NCBI GenBank assembly: GCA_022823305.1
Contig: JAJDXK010000029.1
Coordinates: 1-64,000 of the forward strand
DNA: 64,000 bases
Source of the DNA: Alphaproteobacteria bacterium
GTDB lineage: Bacteria > Pseudomonadota > Alphaproteobacteria > UBA828
Reading direction: 5' to 3'
Shown: positions 16,276 to 23,686 of the stretch, one piece after another
Position numbering within the stretch: position 1 is the first letter of the stretch
Layout: every line of letters starts with the position of its first letter
The notes under the pieces: generated by a model
What the model was told of the DNA's origin: nothing
Database searches by the model: none
Seen by the model: only the letters and a program-made list of their open reading frames with translations
Translations under genes and position numbers: made by a program

Positions 16276-17688
16276 TCAGAACTTCTTCCACCACGGCGTG
16301 CGGCCGCCGAGGCCGACCATGTCGACGCCGGTCATCATCGCCACGTCGTGGGTGAGCGCGCGCAGGTCGTTGGGGTCGAGGTCGCTGACGCGGTTCTTGC
16401 CGCAGGCGCGGGCGAAGAGCTGAATCTCCATGGTCAGCGCGTTGAGGTAGTTGGTCACGGCATCGGCCGCCTCGTCCACGTCGAGGCGCTCCATCAGCTT
16501 GGGCAGCTGGGTGGTGATGCCGACCGGGCAGAGCCCGGTGTGGCAGTGCTGGCACTCGTAGGGCGAGGTGCCGAGGCGGGCGTAGTCCTCGAGGTAGATC
16601 GGCTTGTGGCAGCCCATGGCGATGATCGGCGCGGTGCCGAGGTAGACCACGTCGGCGCCCAAAGCGATGCACTTCGCCGCGTCCGCCCCGTTGCGGATGC
16701 CGCCGCCGACGATGATCTTCATCGTGTCCTTCCTGCCCATCTCGGCGAGCGACTCGGCGGCTTCGGCGACGGCGGCGATCGTGGGAATCCCGGCGTGGTC
16801 GAGCTGGATCGTGGGCGAGGCCGCGGTGCCGCCCTCCATGCCGTCGAAGACGATGGCGTCGACGCCGGCCTTGGCGGCGATGCGCACGTCGTTGGCGATG
16901 CGCGCAGCGCCCACCTTGATCGAGATCGGCACCTGGTACCCGGTGACCTCGCGGATCTCCTCCAGCTTCATGTAGAGGTCGTCGGCGCCCATCCAGTCGG
17001 GATGGCGGCAGGGGCTGCGCTGGTCCACGCCCTCGGGCAGGTCGCGCATCTCCGCCACCTCGTCCGACATCTTGAGCCCCAGCAGCACGCCGCCGGTGCC
17101 GGGCTTCGCCCCCTGGCCGCAGCCGATCTCGATCATGTCGGCCTTCTTGAGGTCGTAGGGGTTCATGCCGTAGCGGCTCGGCAGGTACTGCATCACCAGC
17201 TTGTCGGAGTAGCGGCGCTCCTCGTGGTGCATGCCGCCCTCGCCGGTGCAGGTGGAGATGCCGCAGCGGCTCGCCGCCATCCCCAGCGCCCGCTTGGCGT
17301 AGACCGAGAGCGCGCCGAAGCTCATGCCGGCGATCATGATGGGGCGCTCCAGCACCAGCGGCCGCTCGCAGTTGCCCTCGCCGATCACCACGCGGGTGTC
17401 GCACTTCTCGCGGTAGCCCTCGAGCGGCATGCGCGAGAGGCCGGCCGGCACGAACACGAGGTCGTCGAAGGAGGGCAGGCCGGCGCGCTTGGTCGCCTGG
17501 CCCCTGATCTGGTAGCGCCCGAGCGAGGCCTTCTCCTGAATCTCCTCGATCACCTCGGGCGGCCAGACGCCGCTGAAGCCGTGCGGGCGCGGGTAGGCGC
17601 CGTTGGGTGCGGGCAGCGCCTCGTCCAGCACCTCGACGGAGGAATCGCCCGCGTGCGCGGGCGGGGTCGAGTCGGGGGTCTCGCTCAT
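16276..17688 (-). CDS. FMN-binding glutamate synthase-type synthase subunit (GlxD/MgsC-like)
   Basis: A 470-residue protein matching the FMN/Fe-S central domain of glutamate synthase as a separate subunit. GAARIANDVRIAAKAGVDAIVFDGMEGG and IVGGGIRNGADAAKCIALGAD mark the FMN barrel. CQHCHTGLCPVGITTQ holds the three cysteines expected for a 3Fe-4S cluster. The first 60 residues are acidic/proline-rich. ATG at 17688 overlaps the preceding GXGXG gene as ATGA, and GGAAGGA lies upstream. Free-standing versions work with amidotransferase and GXGXG subunits, as in GlxBCD and N-methylglutamate synthase MgsABC. The true acceptor is unknown here. Confidence 0.9.
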   Translation of the reverse strand: MSETPDSTPPAHAGDSSVEVLDEALPAPNGAYPRPHGFSGVWPPEVIEEIQEKASLGRYQIRGQATKRAGLPSFDDLVFVPAGLSRMPLEGYREKCDTRVVIGEGNCERPLVLERPIMIAGMSFGALSVYAKRALGMAASRCGISTCTGEGGMHHEERRYSDKLVMQYLPSRYGMNPYDLKKADMIEIGCGQGAKPGTGGVLLGLKMSDEVAEMRDLPEGVDQRSPCRHPDWMGADDLYMKLEEIREVTGYQVPISIKVGAARIANDVRIAAKAGVDAIVFDGMEGGTAASPTIQLDHAGIPTIAAVAEAAESLAEMGRKDTMKIIVGGGIRNGADAAKCIALGADVVYLGTAPIIAMGCHKPIYLEDYARLGTSPYECQHCHTGLCPVGITTQLPKLMERLDVDEAADAVTNYLNALTMEIQLFARACGKNRVSDLDPNDLRALTHDVAMMTGVDMVGLGGRTPWWKKF

Positions 17689-18389
17689 AGCACGTCCTTC
17701 CACGCAGCGAAGTCATGCTTGTTGAAGTGCCACAGCTTCTGGTCCGAGCGCAGCTTGCGGAACGACTTCGGCGCCTTGATCTCGAAGCGGTCGAGCAGCG
17801 CGCCCACCTCGTCGAGCTCGCCGTTCTCGGCATCCACCTCGTGCAGGCCGGAGCCGAGCTCCCGCGCCTTGCCGCCGAGGAAGATCACGCCCTGGTACAT
17901 GGAATCGCCGAGCCCGGTGTCGGCGTCGCCGCAGACGACCATGCGGCCGTTCTGCATCATGAAGCCGGACATGTAGCCGGCATTGCCGCCGACGATGAGC
18001 TCGCCCTTCTTCAGGATCATGCCCGAGCGCGGCCCCGCATCGCCGCGCACGACCACGCGCCCGCCGCGGATCGAGGGCGCCGCCGAGGTGGCGGCGTTGC
18101 CGTACACCACCACCTCGCCGTTCATCAGGTTGTCGGCCACGCCCCAGCCGGCGGTGCCGTGAATCTCGGCGGTGATCCCGTCGCAGAGCCCGGCGGCATA
18201 GGAGCCGACGTGGCCGCGATAGACGACGTGGATGGGCTTGAGCACCGAGACGCCGAGGTTGTGGCGCGCCTGCGGGTTGAGCAGCTCGACCACCGGCACG
18301 CCCTCGTCCGCGGCGCGGCGGATCTCGTCGTTGATCGCGCGCGTCGGCCTGCCGGCGCAGTCGATGGTCAGTGAGTTGGAAGCCGCCAT
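17685..18389 (-). CDS. GXGXG-repeat subunit (GlxC/MgsB-like)
   Basis: A 234-residue protein equal to the C-terminal right-handed beta-helix of glutamate synthase. Repeating turns read GTAGWGVADNLMNGEVVVYG, IRGGRVVVRGDAGPRSGM, LKKGELIVGGNAGYMSG and QNGRMVVCGDADTGLGDS. This domain structurally links the amidotransferase and FMN modules. It has no catalytic residues of its own. The start at 18389 overlaps the amidotransferase gene by 22 bp, and its stop overlaps the FMN subunit gene as ATGA. This tight packing strongly supports one complex. Confidence 0.9.
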   Translation of the reverse strand: MAASNSLTIDCAGRPTRAINDEIRRAADEGVPVVELLNPQARHNLGVSVLKPIHVVYRGHVGSYAAGLCDGITAEIHGTAGWGVADNLMNGEVVVYGNAATSAAPSIRGGRVVVRGDAGPRSGMILKKGELIVGGNAGYMSGFMMQNGRMVVCGDADTGLGDSMYQGVIFLGGKARELGSGLHEVDAENGELDEVGALLDRFEIKAPKSFRKLRSDQKLWHFNKHDFAAWKDVL

Positions 18390-19273
18390 GTCACCACCTC
18401 GCCGGCGCCCGGCTCCCAGACCTCGATATCCTCGCCCACGCCGTCGCGCAGCGACCAGCAGTCGGACGACACCGCCACGAGGCGCTCCGTCTCGCCCACC
18501 ACCAACGGCTTGGCCGCATAGGGGTCCTTGACCACGCCCACCTCGTCCGCGGTGACGGCGATGTAGGTGAAGCAGCCGTCGAGGATCGAGACGGAACGCT
18601 CCAGCGCCTCGCGGAAGCTCGCGCCCTTCCCCATCTCGTCGACCAGCGCCACGGCGATCACCTCGGAATCGTTGCCGGTGGCGAAGGTGTAGCCCGCGCG
18701 CTCGTAGTGATAGCGCAGGTGGTGGAAGTTGGTGATGTGGCCGTTGTGCATGATGGCGAGGTCGCGGTGCAGCCTGGCCGAGAGCGGCTGCCCGTGGGTG
18801 AAGTCGATCTGGCTCTCGGTCGCGTAGCGGGTGAGCCCCATGGCCATCGGGCCGTCGTAGTCGGTGATGGCGAACCTGTCCTCGAGGTTCTCGACGCCGC
18901 CCAGGTGCTTCAGCACCTCGAGCCGGTGGCCGATGCTGGCGACGCTGTAGGCGGGCCCGAGGGCGTCGATCGCGTCCACCAGCGCCGCGTCGTCGCCGCC
19001 GTAGCGGATCGTGGCGCGGATGAAGCCCGCGCCGTCGGTGGCGCTCTCGACGCGGCCGAGCTCGTCGAGCAGCGCCAGCGCGCGGCCGCCGCCGCCCGGC
19101 TCCTCGCAGTTGATGCCGACGTAGAGGCGGTCCTCGGCGGCCGGCTGGACGAAGGCGAGCCCGGTCGAATCCGGGCCGCGCCGGTAGATGCCGTCCAGCA
19201 CGTGGTAGGCGATCTCGCCGGTCTTGCGGTGATGCTCCGCGGTCTTGAAGAAGACGCCGCCGACGCCGCACAT
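18368..19273 (-). CDS. Class II glutamine amidotransferase subunit (GlxB/MgsA-like)
   Basis: A 301-residue Ntn-type amidotransferase. Processing-free Cys2 (MCGVGGVFFK) is the expected nucleophile that releases ammonia from glutamine. RRGPDSTGLAF, ASIGHRLEVL, LAIMHNGHITNFHHLR and TGNDSEVIA are the characteristic glutamine-binding and oxyanion segments. It corresponds to the N-terminal domain of the large glutamate synthase subunit but is encoded separately. It overlaps the GXGXG gene by 22 bp and follows the 159-residue unknown gene. The glutaminase role is firm; the amidated or aminated product is not known. Confidence 0.93.
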   Translation of the reverse strand: MCGVGGVFFKTAEHHRKTGEIAYHVLDGIYRRGPDSTGLAFVQPAAEDRLYVGINCEEPGGGGRALALLDELGRVESATDGAGFIRATIRYGGDDAALVDAIDALGPAYSVASIGHRLEVLKHLGGVENLEDRFAITDYDGPMAMGLTRYATESQIDFTHGQPLSARLHRDLAIMHNGHITNFHHLRYHYERAGYTFATGNDSEVIAVALVDEMGKGASFREALERSVSILDGCFTYIAVTADEVGVVKDPYAAKPLVVGETERLVAVSSDCWSLRDGVGEDIEVWEPGAGEVVTWRLPTH

Positions 19274-19297
19274 GCTCCCTGCCTCCGCGCCGCGCCG

Positions 19298-19777
19298 TCA
19301 GCCGGCCGCGTCGAGCAGCCGGACCTTCCTGTCGAGGTGCGCCCAGGGGATCATCGCGTCGATCCACGAGTTGATCCGGTCGAAGGCCACCATGGCCGCC
19401 TCGCAGACCTGGACCACCTCGGCGTGGTTGCGGGCGCCGCCGGCCTCGAAGTAGGCGGCGAGCTCGCGCACCAGCTTGACCGTGTTGGTGAGCTTCCACT
19501 TGGCTAGGCGCCCGGCGTGGCGGTCGAGCAGCGCCGCCGCCATGCGGTTCAGCGCCGCCGGCGGCAGCGCCTTCTCCAGCGCCAGCTGGCGCACCACCTG
19601 GATGTTCTCGCCCATCCAGAAGGTGTTGAAGTTGGCGTAGAGCACGGGCGGCATGGTGCCCATCGGCGGCAGGCTGTGCCCGCGCAGCCGGGTGACGTCG
19701 CCGGGCTCGCTCTTCCAGTTGCGCCGGGCGAAGTTCTCGAGCCGGTCCACGATCGCCTTCGTCTCCGCAGACGCCAT
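19298..19777 (-). CDS. Unknown helical protein linked to the GlxBCD-like genes
   Basis: A 159-residue protein, mostly alpha-helical, without signal peptide or transmembrane segment. It begins MASAETKAIVDRLENFARRNW and contains LPPMGTMPPVLYANFNTFWMGENIQVVRQL, followed by long helices to the end (AFDRINSWIDAMIPWAHLDRKV). No recognised family or catalytic motif was found. It lies 24 bp upstream of the amidotransferase gene and 4 bp after the DUF3830 gene, inside the same minus-strand operon. The position suggests an accessory or regulatory subunit; the biochemical role is unknown. Confidence 0.75.
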   Translation of the reverse strand: MASAETKAIVDRLENFARRNWKSEPGDVTRLRGHSLPPMGTMPPVLYANFNTFWMGENIQVVRQLALEKALPPAALNRMAAALLDRHAGRLAKWKLTNTVKLVRELAAYFEAGGARNHAEVVQVCEAAMVAFDRINSWIDAMIPWAHLDRKVRLLDAAG

Positions 19778-19781
19778 GGCC

Positions 19782-20174
19782 CTATCCTCCCTGCACCGGC
19801 TCGAGCCGGACCGGGAGCGGCCCCTTGGCGAGGATCTTCCTGCCGGCGGGCTTGAGGTGCTCCAGCCCGTCGACGATCTTCGCGAACACGCTGACCTTCC
19901 CGAAGGGCCTGGTGTCGCCGTAGAAGATGCAGGCGGTCTGGCGCCCCGGGTAGAAGCCGATGTCGCCGGGCTTGACGTTGAGGATCTCGTTCTCGGAATC
20001 GCAGTAGAAGGGCAGCATCACGATCAGCTCCTCGCCCGCGAACTTGGCGTGCACCGAGAAGCTCTCGCAGGGCAGGCTCTCGCTGAACGCCCTGACGACG
20101 TTGGGGGCCTTGCCCCCCAGCAGTTCGGCGACGACCGTGCGGCCGTCGATGGTCATCGCGAAACGCTCCGCCAT
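19782..20174 (-). CDS. DUF3830-like protein
   Basis: A 130-residue protein that looks like the DUF3830 (cyclophilin-like beta-barrel) family: MTIDGRTVVAELLGGKAPNVV, HAKFAGEELIVMLPF, NVKPGDIGFYPGRQTACIFYGDT and FGKVSVFAKIVDGLEHL. The function of the family is not established, but members often sit by amide- or amino-acid-catabolic genes. The start at 20174 has AAGGGGA upstream. It is the first gene of the operon running to 16276 and is separated by 140 bp from the AT-shifted island gene on its other side. Confidence 0.8.
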   Translation of the reverse strand: MAERFAMTIDGRTVVAELLGGKAPNVVRAFSESLPCESFSVHAKFAGEELIVMLPFYCDSENEILNVKPGDIGFYPGRQTACIFYGDTRPFGKVSVFAKIVDGLEHLKPAGRKILAKGPLPVRLEPVQGG

Positions 20175-20314
20175 GGTATCCCCTTCGCCTTCGCGCCCGT
20201 GCGCGGGTCGCCGCTTCAGGCGCCGCGCGGCCCTTGGGCCGCAGTCGATATCACGGCATGCCCGGCCGGGCAATCGCCGCCGCAGACGCCGCCGAGTGCG
20301 TTGCACTCTATCAC

Positions 20315-21934
20315 CTACGTTGCGTCGGTGCGCCGATGAGCCGGCATCTCAGCAATCACAACCTGTTGGCTATCGTCATCCCAAAAGTAGTAAATCCGCA
20401 GACATCGAGTAGGATCACGAGTGTTACCTCCATTCTTGATGTGCCACTCGACCTTAACTTTCTTATCTTGCCAAGCGAAATCAAACGAGTCTGCCCCGCA
20501 ACGCACATTTACTATTCCACTCTCGACCGACTTCATCTGCCGAGGATCGCCGTCGCTGCCATCTAATCGTGCTTGGCGATAATCATTGGCAAGCCAGAGA
20601 AGACATCGAGCAGCCGTCTCTACATCCTTAAACTTCGGTGCCTTTACGGCATTACGAGCACGCGGAGAAAGTAGCACTCGACCTGCAAGATGTTGTTCAC
20701 ACCAATCAGACAATCTAGCCCAAGTAGTCGGAAAAGGAATATTTGAGTCGGGCGAATCTCCACGAGCTATAGACTGGCTCGTTAGCTGCTCAATTCGATA
20801 GTTTGCCCATCCCAGTTTGCTTTCTGCTTCTTTAGCTCGCTTTTCTGCGTTCTCATATTCATCATTGATGGCCTCTTGCAGCTCTTCAGCCGTCCGCAAA
20901 TTTTCCTTAAGTACATTGATTTCGATCCGGGCTGCCGCCAATTGCTCCTCGGCGGTTGCGCTGCCTCTCTCCAGCAGTTGCCTTTCCAGCTCGAGACTTC
21001 CGATTCGAACCTCGGCGAACGACAATACATCTCTTCCCAAACTGAGCCGACGCAGGCTGACCGTTGCCGCAATTCTGCGCAACTTGGCTGAAACTCTTCG
21101 TCTGGCCGCCCCGCTTGATAGACTATCTGCAATAAACAACTCGTGATCGTAAGGGTTAGCGTCCTCCAAGAAGCCGGGAAGATACGCCCGGACACCACCA
21201 CCAAATACACTCAGACGCTTCCCAAACCTCTCGGTCAAAACCCATGTCAAACGCGGCGGCACGACGACAACTCTGGCCAAGCACAGTGCTGCTCGCGCAA
21301 CTGGGACGGGATCGAGAATAGGCTCTGTAGCGCCGTCAGGCACTGTGACAACGAACACGGGAGTTGTTCGCGCTTCACTGAGAAGATGTTCGATTAAGTC
21401 TTCCACGTGCTCATCCGTTTCAATAGTCTCGCACTTTGAAGTTAGCTGTCTTGTCCCGTGGCAAAGCCCACACTTATCTGCAATTTGCCGAACGAGGCCC
21501 GGCACTGCTGGCTCGAAATCCAGAACCGATTCGCGAGAACTCACGAGTAGACGTAGGCCAAAGAGCGCTTTTCTCTCTGAAACGAATCCAACCACTGCTT
21601 CCGTAGTCCAGACGCGTTGAGCAACATTCTTATCAGGATCATTGGAGCGAATAGCCCAAATGTCTTGGGTTTTCTCAGATATCCGAGCAGCGATGCAATC
21701 TCTGCCACCTGCAAAATGCTCAAACGCTTCATGATTCCATGCCTGAACCGGCAGCGGACCACCTGTGCGCTTCTTTGTCCACTTGAGAATTTCATTTCGA
21801 GCGTTGGAAGCCGCCTGTTTGTTGTCATCCCCTCCAAGAGACGCCGCGACGCGAAGAACCTCACGTTCACGGGCTGATCGCAGGTCCCGTGCAGCAAGTG
21901 ACTGAGGTTCGCTCCAAGAAAATTCAGATGCCAT
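20315..21934 (-). CDS. Orphan AT-shifted gene: unknown protein with coiled coil and basic/aromatic C-terminal domain
   Basis: A 539-residue protein in a gene whose base composition is visibly less GC-rich than every neighbour. Residues 1-280 form a mixed alpha/beta region with VWTTEAVVGFVSERKALFGL, a possible zinc knuckle (CGLCHG and a later Cys) and GGGVRAYLPGFLEDANPYDH. Residues about 305-385 form a clear coiled coil rich in Glu/Lys/Arg. The last 90 residues (VKVEWHIKNGG, CLRIYYFWDDDSQ, EMPAHRRT) form a compact basic domain that could be RelE-like or nucleic-acid-binding. No partner gene lies beside it. The start is the ATG at 21934; a TTG lies two codons earlier. A defence or toxin-like role is a guess. 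Confidence 0.7.
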   Translation of the reverse strand: MASEFSWSEPQSLAARDLRSAREREVLRVAASLGGDDNKQAASNARNEILKWTKKRTGGPLPVQAWNHEAFEHFAGGRDCIAARISEKTQDIWAIRSNDPDKNVAQRVWTTEAVVGFVSERKALFGLRLLVSSRESVLDFEPAVPGLVRQIADKCGLCHGTRQLTSKCETIETDEHVEDLIEHLLSEARTTPVFVVTVPDGATEPILDPVPVARAALCLARVVVVPPRLTWVLTERFGKRLSVFGGGVRAYLPGFLEDANPYDHELFIADSLSSGAARRRVSAKLRRIAATVSLRRLSLGRDVLSFAEVRIGSLELERQLLERGSATAEEQLAAARIEINVLKENLRTAEELQEAINDEYENAEKRAKEAESKLGWANYRIEQLTSQSIARGDSPDSNIPFPTTWARLSDWCEQHLAGRVLLSPRARNAVKAPKFKDVETAARCLLWLANDYRQARLDGSDGDPRQMKSVESGIVNVRCGADSFDFAWQDKKVKVEWHIKNGGNTRDPTRCLRIYYFWDDDSQQVVIAEMPAHRRTDAT

Positions 21935-22070
21935 TTTCAATTTTTCCCCAGACTGCGGCGCCCACCAAGTCCGTACAGCTACACTGCCATCGCCTCAGCG
22001 GTCTCATTCGAATCGAATAGACCTATGTTGATATAGCAGGCGTCGCAAAGGAGTTGAACAATTTGGCTCG

Positions 22071-22161
22071 CTCAGTCCACCACCGCGTTGAATCTGGGCG
22101 CTTCTGCCCTCCGCATCGGCAGTAGCGGGAACGGACGGCGACGTGCTAGTGGTGGACTGAG
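22071..22161. repeat. Perfect 13-bp inverted repeat pair
   Basis: CTCAGTCCACCAC at 22071-22083 is exactly the reverse complement of GTGGTGGACTGAG at 22149-22161, with 65 bp between the arms. The arms could be the ends of a small non-autonomous element, a large RNA hairpin or a recombination site. It lies where low-GC island sequence meets host-like sequence. No transposase is near. Confidence 0.65.
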
Positions 22162-22171
22162 TTTGACAAGG

Positions 22172-22206
22172 CCCGGCGCGCGGAGAGAAATCTCCCGCGC
22201 GCCGGG
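22172..22206. promoter_or_regulatory. Strong GC-rich hairpin upstream of the amidase
   Basis: CCCGGCGCGCGG (22172-22183) pairs with CCGCGCGCCGGG (22195-22206) around an 11-nt loop. No T-tract follows, so it is a poor intrinsic terminator in either direction. It lies about 70 bp upstream of the amidase start and could affect transcription or translation of that gene. Confidence 0.45.
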
Positions 22207-22275
22207 AGAATGGCTTTGCGTGGCGGGGGGCTTTGGCGTTCAATCGGCGGCCACCACGGAGGTAGGGAGGTTCGC

Positions 22276-23673
22276 ATGTCTGAGCTGCACGAGCTGATGC
22301 TGACCGAGGTCGCGGCGAAGATCGCCGCGCGCGAGGTGTCCGCCGCCGAGGTGACGGCGCACACGCTGGCGCGGATCGAGCGGCTGGACGGCACGCTCCG
22401 CAGCTACGCCACCGTGATGGCCGACGTCGCCACCGCGCAGGCCGCGCAGGCGGACGAGGAGATCGCCGCCGGCCGGGTGCGCGGGCCGCTCCACGGCGTC
22501 CCCTTCGGCCTCAAGGACCTCTGCCTGACCAGGGATGCCCCCACGCATGTCGGCTCGGTCGCGCTGCGCGACTGGAGCCCGGGCGTGGACGGCAGCGTGA
22601 CTGCCAGGCTGCGCGAGGCCGGCACCGTCTTCGCCGGCAAGCTGCAGATGACCGAGGGGGCGTACGCGGTGCACCACCCGAGCATCGCGCCGCCGGTCAA
22701 CCCCTGGCACCCCGACTACTGGACCGGCGTCTCGTCGAGCGGCTCCGGCGTCGCCACTGCAGCGGGGCTCTGCTACGGCTCGCTGGGCACCGACACGGGC
22801 GGCTCGATCCGCTTCCCCTCGCAGGCCTGCGGCGTGACCGGGCTCAAGCCCGGCCGCGGCCTGGTCAGCCGGGCCGGCGCCTTCGCGCTTTCCGAGACCC
22901 TCGACCACATCGGGCCGATGGCGCGCTCGGCGGCAGACTGCGCCGCCATTCTCGGCGTCATCGCCGGCTACGATCCCGACGACCCCACCACCGTCAACGC
23001 GCCGGTGCCGGACTACCTCGGCAGCATCGACGCCGGCATCGAGGGCATGCGCATCGGCCTCGACGAGGCCTATTGCTCGGAGGGCGTGGACCCGCGCGTG
23101 AGCGCCATGGTCATGCACGCCGTCGACGTGCTGCGCGGGCGCGGCGCCGACATCCGCCCCGTCGCCTTCCCCGATGCGACGGTGATGGTCGATCGCTGGA
23201 ACGACTTCTGCGGCGCCGACACGGCGATCGCGCACGAGCCCTACTACGCGGAGCGCAAGGCCGATTACGGGCCGGTGCTGTCGAGCCTGATCGAGGCGGG
23301 GCTCGCGCTGAGCGGCGTGGACCACGCCCGCATCGTGATCGAGCGGGACAAGTTCACCGGCGCGCTCAACGCCGTCTTCGCCGACGTCGATGCCATCATC
23401 ATCCCCTCGCAGCCCTATCCCACGCCCACCAACGCCTTCATGGAGACGCTGGGCGCCGAGGCGGGCTCGGTCGAGCGGCTGATCTCGTTCACCGCCCCCC
23501 ACGACATGGCCGGCACGCCCGCTGTGTGCCTGCCCGGCGGCTTCGACGAGGACGGCCTGCCGCTCGGATTCCAGATCGTGGGGCCGAGGCTCTGCGAGGA
23601 GCGGCTGCTCCGGGCCGGGCACGCCTACCAGCAGGACACCGACTGGCACAGCCGTACGCCGCCGGTGGCCTGA
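22276..23673 (+). CDS. Amidase signature (AS) family enzyme, first of two
   Basis: A 465-residue amidase of the AS family. The Ser-cisSer-Lys triad is seen as Lys80 (VPFGLKDLC), the serine cluster GVSSSGSGVA (about 151-160) and nucleophile Ser177 (GTDTGGSIRFP). The serine cluster departs from the usual GGSSGGS. The ATG at 22276 has GGGAGG upstream. Such enzymes hydrolyse carboxamides, aryl or acyl amides, or the amide of Glu-tRNA; no gatB/gatC lies nearby, so a catabolic role is more likely. The second amidase gene starts 14 bp after this stop. Confidence 0.92.
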   Translation: MSELHELMLTEVAAKIAAREVSAAEVTAHTLARIERLDGTLRSYATVMADVATAQAAQADEEIAAGRVRGPLHGVPFGLKDLCLTRDAPTHVGSVALRDWSPGVDGSVTARLREAGTVFAGKLQMTEGAYAVHHPSIAPPVNPWHPDYWTGVSSSGSGVATAAGLCYGSLGTDTGGSIRFPSQACGVTGLKPGRGLVSRAGAFALSETLDHIGPMARSAADCAAILGVIAGYDPDDPTTVNAPVPDYLGSIDAGIEGMRIGLDEAYCSEGVDPRVSAMVMHAVDVLRGRGADIRPVAFPDATVMVDRWNDFCGADTAIAHEPYYAERKADYGPVLSSLIEAGLALSGVDHARIVIERDKFTGALNAVFADVDAIIIPSQPYPTPTNAFMETLGAEAGSVERLISFTAPHDMAGTPAVCLPGGFDEDGLPLGFQIVGPRLCEERLLRAGHAYQQDTDWHSRTPPVA

Positions 23674-23686
23674 GGGGGGCGGCGCG

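Larger units (their letters stand above)
21935..22275. other. Intergenic boundary of the AT-shifted island with inverted repeats
   Basis: This 341-bp gap holds no convincing gene. Its left two-thirds share the island's lower GC, and its right end returns to host-like composition. It contains a perfect 13-bp inverted repeat, CTCAGTCCACCAC (22071-22083) and GTGGTGGACTGAG (22149-22161), and then a separate GC-rich hairpin at 22172-22206. The composition change near these repeats suggests an insertion boundary. No flanking direct repeat was found by eye. Confidence 0.55.

Noticed and set aside
16276-20174. A complete N-methylglutamate (methylamine) pathway
   Set aside because: Only the MgsABC/GlxBCD-like genes are present; no N-methylglutamate dehydrogenase or gamma-glutamylmethylamide synthetase genes were seen in the window.
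22004-22243. 79-codon minus-strand open frame in the island boundary
   Set aside because: It spans the inverted repeats and hairpin, has no domain or ribosome-binding support, and changes composition within the frame.
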